64,000 nucleotides of DNA from Parietaria judaica (taxonomy: Eukaryota; Streptophyta; Magnoliopsida; Rosales; Urticaceae). Both the position numbers and the translations under genes were made by a program. Positions within the stretch are counted from its first letter, which is position 1, and every line of letters starts with the position of its first letter. The notes below the pieces were generated by a model. The model was not told where the DNA came from. It was given only the letters and a program-made list of their open reading frames with translations, and ran no database searches. Shown piece by piece: positions 45,966 through 57,559 of this stretch. The stretch is from positions 620,001-684,000 of the forward strand of contig OX940871.1 in the NCBI GenBank assembly GCA_954871525.1. The letters run 5' to 3'.

Positions 45966-48900
45966 AGTGACGAGCCAGAGAAAACCACTCGAAACTTGAG
46001 AAAATAAGATTATAATTAATTTAAATAGATAAAAATAAAATGGGGAGAGAATGCTACTCTGTGGTGAGGCGCACGGGAACGCGGTGAAGCCCTTCGTCCT
46101 CACCGCTCGATTCGAACAATTGAATCTTGTGATAGAATAGAATAGAATAGAATAGATAGATACCAACAAAATTTGAGGAATTTTTGCAAGAGCCCCTTAA
46201 GACTTTAATGTGGTGCACTTTATTTTTTTTTTTCTTTTTTTTAGCAATACTACGTTGACATCTTAAGCTTGTTAACTTGTAATTTCATATCATTTTTACA
46301 CCTAGTGATATCCTGATTTTCAAAAAGAAATATTATTACGTTTTTCATTCTCTTCACCTTTATCGATAATTTCACATTTCTTTAAAAAAAAAAAACTTCT
46401 TCTTAATAGAAATGTCGGGTTCTGCTAATATTGAAAAGGGTAGAGCAAGTTTGAGAAACATTATAACATCCAACAAATAAAAATTATATGCATAAACATT
46501 AAAAAAAAAAAAAAAAAACAGAATAGACTTGCGCGCTAATATGTGCAACTCCTATTGTAAAAAAATTAAAGTATTAATTTAAAAAATTCTTAAATATTTA
46601 AATATGAAATACAATAAAAAAATTTAATTATAGGAGAGTATCAATGCTGACGGCCAAACCAATTAAAAGTTGTTTACTTGTTAATTTTTGCATTCAAGAC
46701 ATATAAAATCTAGCTTTGTTTTAAACGATGTTATTTGACAAAAATAAGATCCAAAAATATGAATTTGGAATAAAATAATAAATCAACGGTCGTGATCACT
46801 CTTGGATGAAGCTTACAGTCAACCGAGCGCAGAGGATAAAAGAGGCGCTTTTGAATAAAGGAGGGTAGTGGCGTTGGTTGTCTCAAGCGCAGTTACTTCA
46901 GAACCAAGTGTCCACCCTCTTCTCTACCCCCAAATGACGCTTCTGCCCCTACCATTACAAGCATACAATCCCACGCGCGCGTGATGGCGCGTCCTTCTAT
47001 TTGGAAACCAGAGATTAATTAATTACGTATTAATTGAATAATTAAAGAGTGGTTGATCCTAATTGTTTCTTAGGAAGAGAAGAATAACATCAAAGTTAGT
47101 TGATTAAGACATTCACATGATCATACGTTTAGCCTAACGCTTATTTATTTAACTTTTATTCAAAATATTATCGATGACAAATTTAAAATAAAGTTTTATG
47201 TGTGAATATAGTCGATCAATGTATTATTGCCGAGCAATTTATTTTTAAAAGTAATTTATGATAACGCCCCTAGCGCACTTATTTTGTATGTGCTACAAGA
47301 TGAAAAAAAATATCACAACACTTTCTCGTGGTTGAAAAATAGCCGTAATTTTTAACTTGTAATATCGTTTTCTTCCATCTCGTAGTGTGTGTTTATATAT
47401 ATATATGAGAATCTTTGAATTTCACTCGTACCCTCACGGTGACTCGGACTCAAGACCTTTAATGTTTTAAATTATGTACTTGTTACTACTAGACCAAGCA
47501 CATCTTGTCATATTGTAGTGTGTTATTTAAGCAAGTTTTGAACGACTAGACTCATTGATCTTATTCGGTAAATAATTAAGCAAAATACATCCGACTAAAG
47601 TGTGTCTTGCACACAAGTTAATGTACCAATTTTTTAAAAATGATAATATCATTTTCAAAAGAGACGATGTTACTAAAAATTAAAATCAAATGGCAAATTG
47701 TATTAAATGATCAAATTTGGGGGGGTGTCGTTGTGAATTACTTAATATTTTATGGTAAGCTATTGTCTGTGATCTATAATACTCTATACGATTAATAATT
47801 GGCCATTATGGCAATGAGAAAGAAAAGTACACTCTATCTTCCAAATATCCAATTGAATTGGATCGTGATCCAAGCTTTATTTGTTCATTTGTTTCAAATT
47901 AAGAATTATGGGGACAAACTTTGATACTTTTGGCATCTCTTTGTACGATATACATCAATATATCAATGCCAAGTTAATATATTAATTAATTGACAATACA
48001 AGCATATACATCATCACACAACTCACCACATTTATTACAAATGATAATTAAATATAGAAAAATTAAATGAAGTTCAAGACATATTTGAAAAAATGAGGGG
48101 CTAGAAGAGACTATTATAGAAAATATTGATTTAATTAATCACAAGAAACTTATGTGTGGAGCGTGCTTGATTTGTCCATGGTTTAATTGAGTATTATAAT
48201 TATGTTGCAATCGTTAAATTAAATGTATCAACATAGATTCATCTTTTAACTTGAGATACGTCAAATGTAATCTCATTTAATGCATTTTCTATGATTTTGT
48301 ATTCATAGAGAAATTGACATACAAAACTTATCATTTTCTACATGTTTGTTGCAAACAATTGTGTAATTTATGCTCGTCGAGACGGAGATACAACCCGCAT
48401 CAACAAGATTACTTTTATTGCGATTTAAAACCGTCTAAAAATGGGTTAAAATAATGATAAATTTTTTTACAAATATTTAAGGCACTCGAATAGTTTAAAA
48501 TTTTCAAATTTCAACCCAAACACAGTTAGAGGTATAATACATTGACAAAATTGCATGCACAATAAGAATTTAATTTAGCATATAGATAGAGAGACAATAA
48601 ACCCACTATGGCGGAACTACCCACAAGAGTAGTGGGGCTAGAGCCACTCCCAATTTTTTTTATTTTTTTTTTATCTTTTTTAGTACATGTTTAATTTTGT
48701 TTTACAAATATCCTTTTTATTTGCACTATAAATTTAAACCAGCCACCCCGAAATTCAAAGCCTAGTTCTACTTATGAGTAAATCCAATTAAATTATATTC
48801 CATCTGATAAGATTATCAAATAATCCAACATTTCATTTATCTTTGTTAAATCTCGAATCAAAATTTTCAATTTTAATCTTTCATTTATTTCGTTTTTAAA

Positions 48901-49760
48901 TAATGGGGAGATCCAACAGTCTAGATTAGTCGAATGTTATAAAAAGTTGTACACCAATTATGGGTGGTTAGTATAATTAAATATATATTGCGCTTATATT
49001 ATATGCAATTAAATATATATTGCATTTTTTTCAAAAACAAAAAGGTTGAATATGATCATTTGAGCATATACTATATATGTGAGTGATAATATTAATTGCC
49101 AAGCTGGTGGGAGTGTGGTGGGGACATTCTAGTCATTACACACACAACATAGTATTAGCCTTTGAAAATTCCCACATTGGCCAAACTAACCATATAAACC
49201 CCACTTCTCATTATTACTTTTATCAAAGTCCCTCAAAAGTCTACAACACTCAAATTCTTAGTTATAAACCAAACCAAAATGCAAATTATTATTCTTATCT
49301 CTAATCATCTTTACATCAAACTCAATCCAAAGTCCAAACTTGTGTTCAACTTTAATCATTCTTCAACCCTTTCTTTCAATTCATGCCTAGACTTCCCTAA
49401 ACCATCAAGATTTAAATTTAAATTATATATTTATACGAAATGTCTAACGAGAGACGGACTACGCCCACCCTGCATTGTTTAAAAACGTTCCAAAATTATC
49501 TTTATTTTTAACTATATGTATATATTTACATAAAAATTCCCACAACATTTTGGCCTTGAGAATTTGTATTATAGATCCGCCCCAATATCTAAGTACCTCG
49601 TATTAGTGTCTTAATCCTTTTTAACGGTTCATGTCGATGAATATTTTCAATTGCATTGGATGATAGCTTTTCAAACCCAATTGAAAAAAAAAAATCTTAG
49701 AAAAATATATGTAATTTATTTTGGCAGCTATATTGACAAATTACATAGATTTTTTTTTAG
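45966..49760. other. Gene-free region
   Basis: No exon, repeat array or intact element is recognised. There is a weak SINE-like stretch near 47415-47510 (on minus, a TGCTTGGTCTAGTAGTAAC box and GGTCTTGAGTCCGAGTC). A fragment near 48608-48770 has hAT-like GGCGGAACTA. GC is raised around 46850-47010 (ending in CACGCGCGCGTGATGGCGCG), possibly a regulatory region or relic. Confidence 0.5.
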
Positions 49761-49762
49761 CA

Positions 49763-50600
49763 TGTTGAGAGAAAAATTAAGGTTTACAAGTTCAATTGAA
49801 TATACAACACACAAATTGCAAGGAATGATTATAAGATTATGTGAGTTGTTTAATTTTGTAAATTGAAAACGTGATTGTCGGTCACCTAGACAATAGGGAA
49901 GCCCAATTAAATGAAGAAATGTGGGTCGAGTCAAATCTACCGAACACCAAATAAACAAGAGATGGCTAGTGGGCCCTGTTTTGTCGAGGCCCATTAGCCC
50001 AAAATCAGACAGCATCCATAAATCTAATATGGACAGAAAAAAAACATTTTTTATTTTCCGAAACAAATTATTGAAATAGTGATCAATTATCGGTCTATAT
50101 AAGGGGCGAAAGCGAGCTAGGTACCCCAATTTAGGTTTTGAAAAATAAAAAATTTGAAGGAGTCTTAAAATTTGGTCAAGAATTCAGCTCGGTGTTGAAT
50201 GCGCTGTCTTGGGGCACGTGTCAGCAAGGCAAGCCAGTCAGCCCGGAAGGACGAATCCAAGTTTTCAAGAAATTCAACGGGAGGATTGAAGGCTATAAAT
50301 ACCAACCTCAGACGAAGAACAAGACATAAACATAATTCCTGAGATAATACATCGAGAGCTTTCATGTCCGGCATTATTGTCATTTTAAGAGTTTCCCTTG
50401 CATTTTTCTCTACTTCTTCTCTTCATTCTTTTCTTAGACGTGACTTGTTGTCTGTAGTTGTCTGTCCATGTTCATTGTCACAATATACGGAGTGCTCGAG
50501 AGATTGCAACGCGAAGGATCAAATTCCATCAAAATCAATATTCAAATCATCATACACTCACAAAGCTTATCGACTGTTAAAGGTGGAAAACCACATAACA
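49763..50600 (+). mobile_element. Diverged LTR copy related to the solo LTR at 1466-2325
   Basis: Shares with the 1.5-2.3 kb LTR the stretch GATTGAAGGCTATAAATACC (TATA box about 50292), GAGATAATACATCGAGAG, the GTCTGTAGTTGTCTGTCCATG region and the ending GGTGGAAAACCACATAACA. The right end at 50600 is clear. The left end (TGTTGA at 49763) is a guess and no target duplication was found. Confidence 0.6.
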
Positions 50601-50605
50601 AGTAC

Positions 50606-51527
50606 CTACACAAATTTGAGTTCTTATTTTTTAACCGAATTTAGAGTTATTTAATTTGTATCTTCACATAATTAAAACTTAAGCTGTTGCATAGAGATTA
50701 TAAATTACAAAAATCATGGACGAAAAATAAAAAGAAATAATTATATACCGAATTCAAAATTCAATTTTAACCACTTGAAATAAATAAGTGATCTAACACA
50801 TCGTCTTTTTCTCTGTTTAAAATGGAATTTCAATGTGTTATTTTATTGTATAGTATGTCAAAGTTAAAATTGTATTTTTTTTCCTAACAAAATTATTTAC
50901 CATAAGATAAAACAAAATACGATATCATTATTAAATATTTTAATTTACAGGTCTCTTAACTTAAAATAATATTTACCTAAAGTTCCCTTGTCAACGGATG
51001 TGATGAAAGTTGAAACCATTGGAAAATATTAACAACAGGAGAAGAACGCTCAACCGTTTACATTATTTCTTGGGCACAAAGATTGCTCTTCTATGCTCTT
51101 ATGGATTTCTTGATTCATTTATTCGAGAAGCTTAACTTTACATTTGAATTCGTATGATGACATAGATTAATACATGTTTTCCATTATTTTCATATCCAAA
51201 AACAATTTTGACATTATTTTCCATTATTTTCCATGTTTTCCATTATTTAGTCTAATTTTAAACACAAAAACAATTTTGAACCAATCTCCAAATTTATTTA
51301 TTTTTTCTCTACTAAAATTACAGCAATACATGGTCAAGCAAACCCCTTCATACTATTTATAACAAGATTTTTCTTTTTCTTTTTCTTTTTTTACGAAATC
51401 AATGTGGGAACTTTTTTTTCTTCTTCAAATGTTAAGAGTTAAATTATTCTTCGTACTTTGTGCTAGTTTTATATGTGTATATATTTATAGGAAATTTACA
51501 TACATAACAAGATACGTTTTATGTGCT
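50606..51527. other. AT-rich spacer, no gene seen
   Basis: Low-complexity AT-rich DNA between the LTR relic and the young copia element. A short tract near 51178-51250 repeats TTTTCCATTATTTTCCAT. Nothing else supported. Confidence 0.5.
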
Positions 51528-51532
51528 ACTTT

Positions 51533-53267
51533 TGTTAAGAAGCTGAGCTTCGGATCAAGGAAGAAGACGAGGGAATTGAAAGAGAAAGAGAGATTTTATT
51601 AATGAATAACCGAATGATTACAAACAAATGATTGGGGTATATTTATACCAATCAAGAATAGCTCGTGTGTGTAAAAAGCAAGGTTCAAAATGCCGTTTTT
51701 GCCGAAAAATCGTTTGCCGTTATCGACGGAGTAATCGTTTACCGATGGATTTATCGATGGAAAACCTATAAAAATTATCGTTTGCCGTTATCGAAACTTA
51801 TCGAACTTATCGATGGATTAATCGGTTATCGATGGATTTATCGATGGAAAACCTATAAAAAAATAAATTATAATAACAATTATTATTTACAAATTATAAG
51901 TTGTAACTTGTTAGTCAAAATGCTCTCTTTAGTTATTTACTATTAGATAAAATATGCTTATTTGATAAATTTTGGAAAGAGTCAAAGTCATATTTTACTA
52001 AAATAAAATATTTTAAAATCACCAATTGTTAATTATATAAAATCTGCCCACTTGAAGTTGTATAAATTTTTTTTGAAGAACTAGCTCAATTTAACCAATT
52101 TCCTAAAAATATGTACTTTTGCCTCAATAGTTGGAAAACGTCAAATTACAAAACAAATTATGTCAACCACACAATTTATGAATTATATACAATATTATAA
52201 TATGAAATTACACCAAAAAAGTCGATTAACTAGCTCAATTAACCAATTTCTGAAACATATGTACTTTTGCCGCAATAATTGGACAATTCGGGAAAACATC
52301 AAATTGCAAAAAAAAAATATGTCAAACTCACAGTTTCCTAATTATATACATTGTTAAACAATGAAATTACATCAAAAATATTAAAAATATAGCTCAAGTT
52401 CATTAATTTCCAAAAAATAAATACTTTTACCGCAATTATATAAACAATTCTAACAAACACTAAAATCACCCCAAATCTGCAAAAAAAATAACAAAAATCA
52501 CACAAACTATTATAATTCATCCATATTCCTTAATAAACCTTAAAAAAATCAAATTCAACTATAACATTTGATTCAAAATCTAAAATGTACAATCAAAGTA
52601 TCATGAAACTCAAACTTGAACTTTCATTCAACCTAATAGCTTTCTATGTAACTCTATTAAATATAGAATAAAATTGTGAAAATTTGACATGATTCATACA
52701 TATACAACATTTAAACTTCAAAACACTCAAGATCCACTAAAAAAAAACCCTAAAAATACCTTTAAATTCCAAAATTAAAAGAAATTGGAACTTTTGCCGC
52801 GAAAAAGAAAAAACTATGCTGGGGTTGACTTATCGTTTTTGACCGAAAAGTGACTCACTTTTCGAAAAATTGCACTTGAAAACTTTGATGGATAAGTGAC
52901 TTGCTTTTCGAATCGAAAAATCGCGATAAGTATAAAACGACAACGATAAGAGGAGATAAGTTACCGAGATGCCCAATTTCAGCGATAATCGCTCGAAAAT
53001 CGTTCGAAAATCGCGATTTTCGATTCCTTGGTAAAAAGGGAGCTTTATAAATGAAGCTTTATAATTACAACTTAACAGCTCGATTAACACACGTGCTATA
53101 TTACACTGATTACATGTGAGAAAACGACATGTCATTTGAACAAAATAAACGACAATTAACCTGCAAGCTTAAACGACAAACAGAGAGTAGAAGAGCATAA
53201 CAGAAATAACTTCCAATATGGCATAAGTACCAAAGTAAGCAAAGAATGAGCAAAATAAATCTTAATA
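51533..53267 (-). repeat. 3' LTR of the young copia element, split by a hAT insertion
   Basis: The parts are 51533-51678 and 53039-53267, together 375 bp, plus the hAT and its extra 8-bp duplication between. It matches the other LTR except one base (ACAACTTAAC here, ACAGCTTAAC there). Confidence 0.92.
51679..53030. mobile_element. Non-autonomous hAT element inside the copia LTR, 1352 bp
   Basis: The ends are CAAGGTTCAAAA and, on the other strand, CAAGGAATCGAAAA. It is flanked by perfect 8-bp duplications GTAAAAAG (51671-51678 and 53031-53038). The subterminal zones are dense in TTATCG/CGATAA. There is a duplicated unit near 51735-51862 (GGAAAACCTATAAAA twice). The interior has three diverged units of about 150 bp with TAGCTCAA and TACTTTTGCCGCAAT (about 52081, 52231 and 52390). 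No transposase. It must be younger than the copia element it interrupts. Confidence 0.9.
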
Positions 53268-53276
53268 CTCCCCCTC
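53268..53276 (-). other. Polypurine tract of the copia element
   Basis: On minus, GAGGGGGAG directly abuts the LTR, the usual plus-strand primer of an LTR retrotransposon. It overlaps the pol stop codon. Confidence 0.75.
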
Positions 53277-55518
53277 AAAATGACATTACAAATATATTAA
53301 GTAATGACATCTTGGATAATAATGGAAATAGAACTTGAGAAGTAAGAGATTTTGTAAAAATGTCAGCTAGCTGATGAACAGACCGGATCGGCAAAAGTTT
53401 TAGTATGTTTGCCTTGATGAGATCCCGTGTATAGTGGCAATCAATCTCTATATGTTTAGTGCGTTCATGGAAAGCGGGATTAGAAGCTATGTGTATAGCA
53501 GATTGATTGTCACAATATATAACAGGGACAGGCAAATTAGTGATATGCAAGTCATGGAGTAATTGCATAATCCATACTATCTCTGCAGAGGTGGAAGCTA
53601 AAGCACGGTATTCTGATTCCGCAGACGATCTAGAAACATTTGTTTGCTTCTTGGATTTCCACGAAATCAGGCTATCATTATAAAAAATACAAAAACCTGT
53701 GATTGATCGTCTAGTGTCAGGGCAAGTGCCCCAATCAGCATCTGAGTAACCTTTTAAACCTGTATTGAGAGAGTTAGCAGGATAAAACAAACCCAAGCCA
53801 GGTTGACCCTTTAGATACCTTAATAATCTGTGAGCAGCCTGTAATTGGATGTCACGAGGGGCTGATAAAAACTGGCTAAGAGCATTGACAGAAAAGGAAA
53901 TATCTGGTCGAGTAATGGTCAGATATAAAAGACGTCCAATAAGCCTCCTATAAGGGGTAAAATCGTCCAACAATTTCCCAGTCTCAGAACTGAGAACCAA
54001 ATTTGGTTCCATGGGAGTCTTAACAGGTTTTGAATTAATGAAATCAAAATCCGTGAGCAATTGGAGAGTATATAAGCGTTGAGATACATTGATGCCACGT
54101 GCAGTTCTAGCTATCTCAAGGCCTAAAAAATATTTAAGATCACCGAGGTCTTTTAATTTGAAAATATTTGCAAGATCATATTTGACAGAATTAATGATCG
54201 AATGATTTGGTCCAGACAATAAAATATCATCAACATAAAGTAATAAAGCCACAAAAGTGTCATTAGTTCCCCGAGTAAAAAGAGAATAATCACTTTTGGA
54301 CTGAGTAAAACCAAGTTTAGTAATCTCGTGTGTAAATTTGATGTTCCATTGTCTCGAGGCTTGCTTGAGACCGTAAATGGATTTATTTAGTTTACACACG
54401 AGTTTGTGAGATGAATGAAACTCCCCCTGAGGGATATATCCTAAAGGTAAGGTCATATAAACTTCCTCATCTAAATCACCATTAAGGAATGCATTGTTAA
54501 TGTCAAGCTGAGCAAGAATCCATTTATGTGCTGCAGCCAAGGCAAAAATCAGCTTGACAGTAACAAGTTTTGCTACAGGGGAAAAGTTGTCAGTGTAATC
54601 AACTCCTTCTTGTTGATTGTAACCCTTGGCAACAAGACGTGCCTTCCTTCTAGCTAAAGTCCCATCTGATTTAAACTTGTTTTTATACACCCATCTACAG
54701 CCAATAGGTTTCTTATTGGGAGGCAGGGGCATAACTGTCCAAGTGTTGTTAGAAGTCATAGCTTCAAGTTCTTCTCTCATGGCATCTCTCCAATAGTCAT
54801 GTTTATTGGCTTGTTGAAAATACTGAGGCTCAGCATTCAAATTACAAGCAAAAACAAAATTTTTATGACTACTTGAGAGTTGATCATAGGAGAGAACATG
54901 AGAAATATCATGAGGAGAAGTATGATTTTTAACAACACCACAGTGATAATCCTCGAGGTAAGTAGGCTTTTTAATATCTCGAGTGGATCGCCTGATTTCT
55001 TCTATATCATGATGGGCAGATGGTGAGGTCTCAATATTAGCAGCAGGGGTAAAACTGTCAACAAACGAATTTTCTGAGGGACCAGATTCTGAAGGATTAG
55101 TACTAGGATCAGGAATGTCAACTCTGTTGTCATACTGAGAATGATCAATATGAGGGAGAACCTCATGTGCAAAAGGATCCAAGGTGTCAGAGCTAGGATT
55201 AAGCGCGTGAAAGGGAAAAATGTGTTCATGAAAAACTACATCTCGCGAGATAAATGTAGCTTTTGTATCAAGATCATAGAGTTTGTAACCCTTATAGCCA
55301 GTAGCATATCCTAAGAAAACACATTTCCTTGCACGAGCTTGAAATTTATTACGGTTTGCTTGCAGAGTTGAAGCAAAAGCCAAACAGCCAAAAGTTTTCA
55401 AAAAATTATAATCAAAGTTTTCCTTATACAGAATGTCAAAGGGACTTTTATTATGAAGAATAGTAGCAGGGGTTCTATTGATAAGGAAAGTGGCAGTGAG
55501 CGAGCTCAATTCCGCCAT
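53275..55518 (-). CDS. Copia pol remnant: integrase C-terminus, reverse transcriptase, RNase H (747 codons)
   Basis: An uninterrupted frame. The first 12 residues come from a rearrangement junction (the ATG is not native). It then enters the integrase C-terminal region at LTATFLINRTPATILHNKSP. Reverse transcriptase carries LDINNAFLNGDLDEEVYM and the catalytic YVDD at about residue 428, followed by ILLSG. RNase H has DADWGTCPDTRRS, DNQSAIHIASN and HIEIDCHYTRD, ending LADIFTKSL. The protease and the integrase core with its acidic triad are missing. The open frame reflects recent insertion, not selection. Confidence 0.88.
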   Translation of the reverse strand: MAELSSLTATFLINRTPATILHNKSPFDILYKENFDYNFLKTFGCLAFASTLQANRNKFQARARKCVFLGYATGYKGYKLYDLDTKATFISRDVVFHEHIFPFHALNPSSDTLDPFAHEVLPHIDHSQYDNRVDIPDPSTNPSESGPSENSFVDSFTPAANIETSPSAHHDIEEIRRSTRDIKKPTYLEDYHCGVVKNHTSPHDISHVLSYDQLSSSHKNFVFACNLNAEPQYFQQANKHDYWRDAMREELEAMTSNNTWTVMPLPPNKKPIGCRWVYKNKFKSDGTLARRKARLVAKGYNQQEGVDYTDNFSPVAKLVTVKLIFALAAAHKWILAQLDINNAFLNGDLDEEVYMTLPLGYIPQGEFHSSHKLVCKLNKSIYGLKQASRQWNIKFTHEITKLGFTQSKSDYSLFTRGTNDTFVALLLYVDDILLSGPNHSIINSVKYDLANIFKLKDLGDLKYFLGLEIARTARGINVSQRLYTLQLLTDFDFINSKPVKTPMEPNLVLSSETGKLLDDFTPYRRLIGRLLYLTITRPDISFSVNALSQFLSAPRDIQLQAAHRLLRYLKGQPGLGLFYPANSLNTGLKGYSDADWGTCPDTRRSITGFCIFYNDSLISWKSKKQTNVSRSSAESEYRALASTSAEIVWIMQLLHDLHITNLPVPVIYCDNQSAIHIASNPAFHERTKHIEIDCHYTRDLIKANILKLLPIRSVHQLADIFTKSLTSQVLFPLLSKMSLLNIFVMSF

Positions 55519-55589
55519 TGAAGCTCGGATTCAAGGAACTCAGGTCTCGGTCATCTTTCTTGATCTGATCTCTCAACCATCGCTCTCTC

Positions 55590-56068
55590 ATGGAGGAAGC
55601 AGACAAGAAAGGAGCGATTGTCCAGAGACACAATGAGAAGGCTCCAATTGATGATCCCCTGAGCGTATACTATCTCCATGCGTCTGACAGCACCAATGCA
55701 GTGCTCGTTTCGCAACTTCTCACCGGAGATAATTACGCATCTTGGTCGAGGTCAGTTCTCATCGCACTTTCAGTCAAGAATAAGATCGGATTCATAGACG
55801 GCACGATTCCAAAGCCTACAGGAGAGGATGAGCGATTGGCCAACTCTTGGATCAGAAACAACAATGTTGTTGTGGCATGGCTGCTCAATTCCGTGTCCAA
55901 AGAGATCGCAAGATCGATTCTCTTTGGCAATACAGCCTCTGAAATATGGATTGACCTCAAGGAGAGGTTCAGACAGAGCAATGGCCCGAGAATTTTCGAA
56001 CTCAGGCGCGATCTTGCAAATCTCAGGCAGGATCAGGATACAATCTCTACCTTCTTCACCAAGCTCTG
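55590..56068 (+). pseudogene. Inverted copia gag fragment
   Basis: An ATG at 55590 opens a 159-codon frame with the copia gag N-terminal domain: SQLLTGDNYASWSRSVLIAL, KIGFIDGTIPKP and a WIDLKERF-type region, ending at FFTKL, where the native protein should continue. It lies on the strand opposite to pol. The zinc-knuckle part is absent. Its 5' leader (55502-55589) starts at GAGCTC, and its 3' break is at AGCTC beside the primer site, so the flip used short shared letters. Confidence 0.85.
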
Positions 56069-56074
56069 ATACCA
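56063..56074 (-). other. Primer-binding site for initiator tRNA-Met
   Basis: On minus, TGGTATCAGAGC immediately follows the LTR end. This is the standard plant LTR-retrotransposon site complementary to the 3' end of initiator methionine tRNA. Confidence 0.9.
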
Positions 56075-56449
56075 TGTTAAGAAGCTGAGCTTCGGATCAA
56101 GGAAGAAGACGAGGGAATTGAAAGAGAAAGAGAGATTTTATTAATGAATAACCGAATGATTACAAACAAATGATTGGGGTATATTTATACCAATCAAGAA
56201 TAGCTCGTGTGTGTAAAAAGGGAGCTTTATAAATGAAGCTTTATAATTACAGCTTAACAGCTCGATTAACACACGTGCTATATTACACTGATTACATGTG
56301 AGAAAACGACATGTCATTTGAACAAAATAAACGACAATTAACCTGCAAGCTTAAACGACAAACAGAGAGTAGAAGAGCATAACAGAAATAACTTCCAATA
56401 TGGCATAAGTACCAAAGTAAGCAAAGAATGAGCAAAATAAATCTTAATA
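56075..56449 (-). repeat. 5' LTR of the young copia element, 375 bp
   Basis: Intact copy reading TGTTAAGAAGCTGAGC on plus at its inner edge and ending CTTAATA at 56449, next to the ACTTT duplication. It contains TATATTTATA about 95 bp in from the inner edge. Confidence 0.92.
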
Positions 56450-56662
56450 ACTTTTCCATATTAATATATTAAACGACATATTTGAGTGGAAAACGACATG
56501 CCGATTCGGTATTGATCACCATTTTGACGAGTTCCATAGGCTACTCACCTATTTCGTACAAACCTTTTTAAAAGTTACAAAAAATTACTCGTTCTTCCAT
56601 TATAAAATGAGTAGTTTTAGGTAGTTTTTATAATATTTTTATTAAAATGATCATTTTTTTAA

Positions 56663-57550
56663 GGGATAATAGCGGCAAAAGTGGCCAAAGTTAGGCCAAG
56701 TGTGCAAATAAGTGGCCAAACCGATTTAATATCGGCATAAGTAGCCAAAGTTTACCAAACCGTGGACAGTACAAATTCCATCCATTTCATGTCAACGCCG
56801 TTAGCCACGTCAGCGCTAAAATCGTTATTTTTTCAATTGGTTTGAGATTTTAGGTCAATATATGAAAACATGATATGAACATCAAGAAGACTAATACTAA
56901 AATCAACATTAAAAATAATATATGAATATCAAGAACACTATATGAACTTCAAAAATGTTACATGAACAATAAAAACAATATATCAACATCAATAGCACAA
57001 AAAACTTCTCTAATAAATATAAAAATATTGCCATAAGCAAAAATACCCATTTAGCCACAAGTTTTTTTTTTTTAATTACTCATTGTGTGTATTAAAATGA
57101 ACTAAAATATGTATGTTTTAATACGTTTGTACAAAATAAAAATTTCGTTAATAATGTTGGCCTAACATTGTTAGTTAGAGTCGAGGTTAAAATCGAGACT
57201 TTGTAATATTATTTTATTGAGATATATTTAATTGTTAGAGACCCGAAATTTTGTTTAAGGAAATACCCATTTAGCCACAATATATTTTTAAAAATATTAC
57301 TCATTTTGTGTATTAAAATGTACCAAAATGGGTAGTGTTTTAAAAACTTTGTAAAAAAAGTGATAATCTCGTTAATAATTTTGGCCTCATTGTTAGTTAG
57401 AGCCGGGACTAACGGTGTTGACATGAAATGGATGGAATTTGTACTGTCCACGGTTTGGTAAACTTTGGCTACTTATGCCGATATTAAATCGGTTTGGCCA
57501 CTTATTTGCACACTTGGCCTAACTTTGGCCACTTTTGCCGCTATTATCCC
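56663..57550. mobile_element. Mutator-like non-autonomous element with long inverted repeats, 888 bp
   Basis: Terminal inverted repeats of about 140 bp, starting GGGATAATAGCGGCAAAAGT at both ends and identical for about 130 bp. Flanked by 9-bp duplications TTTTTTTAA (56654-56662 and 57551-57559). The interior holds a diverged tandem duplication (57045-57210 and 57264-57420, each starting ATACCCATTTAGCCACAA). No transposase. Confidence 0.88.
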
Positions 57551-57559
57551 TTTTTTTAA

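Larger units (their letters stand above)
51533..56449 (-). mobile_element. Young Ty1-copia retrotransposon, deleted and with inverted gag segment
   Basis: Flanked by perfect 5-bp duplications ACTTT (51528-51532 and 56450-56454). The two LTRs are each 375 bp (one split by a hAT element) and differ by a single base in my reading. Orientation is minus: primer site next to the right LTR, purine tract next to the left LTR, pol on minus. Between primer site and pol lies a segment (about 55502-56066) carrying the 5' leader and N-terminal gag in plus orientation, that is, inverted. The gag C-terminus, protease and most of integrase are absent. The element cannot be autonomous but keeps the ends needed for mobilisation in trans. 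Confidence 0.9.

Noticed and set aside
52160..53135. Short AT-rich frames in the 52-53 kb region
   Set aside because: Inside the hAT element and the LTR; no transposase domain.
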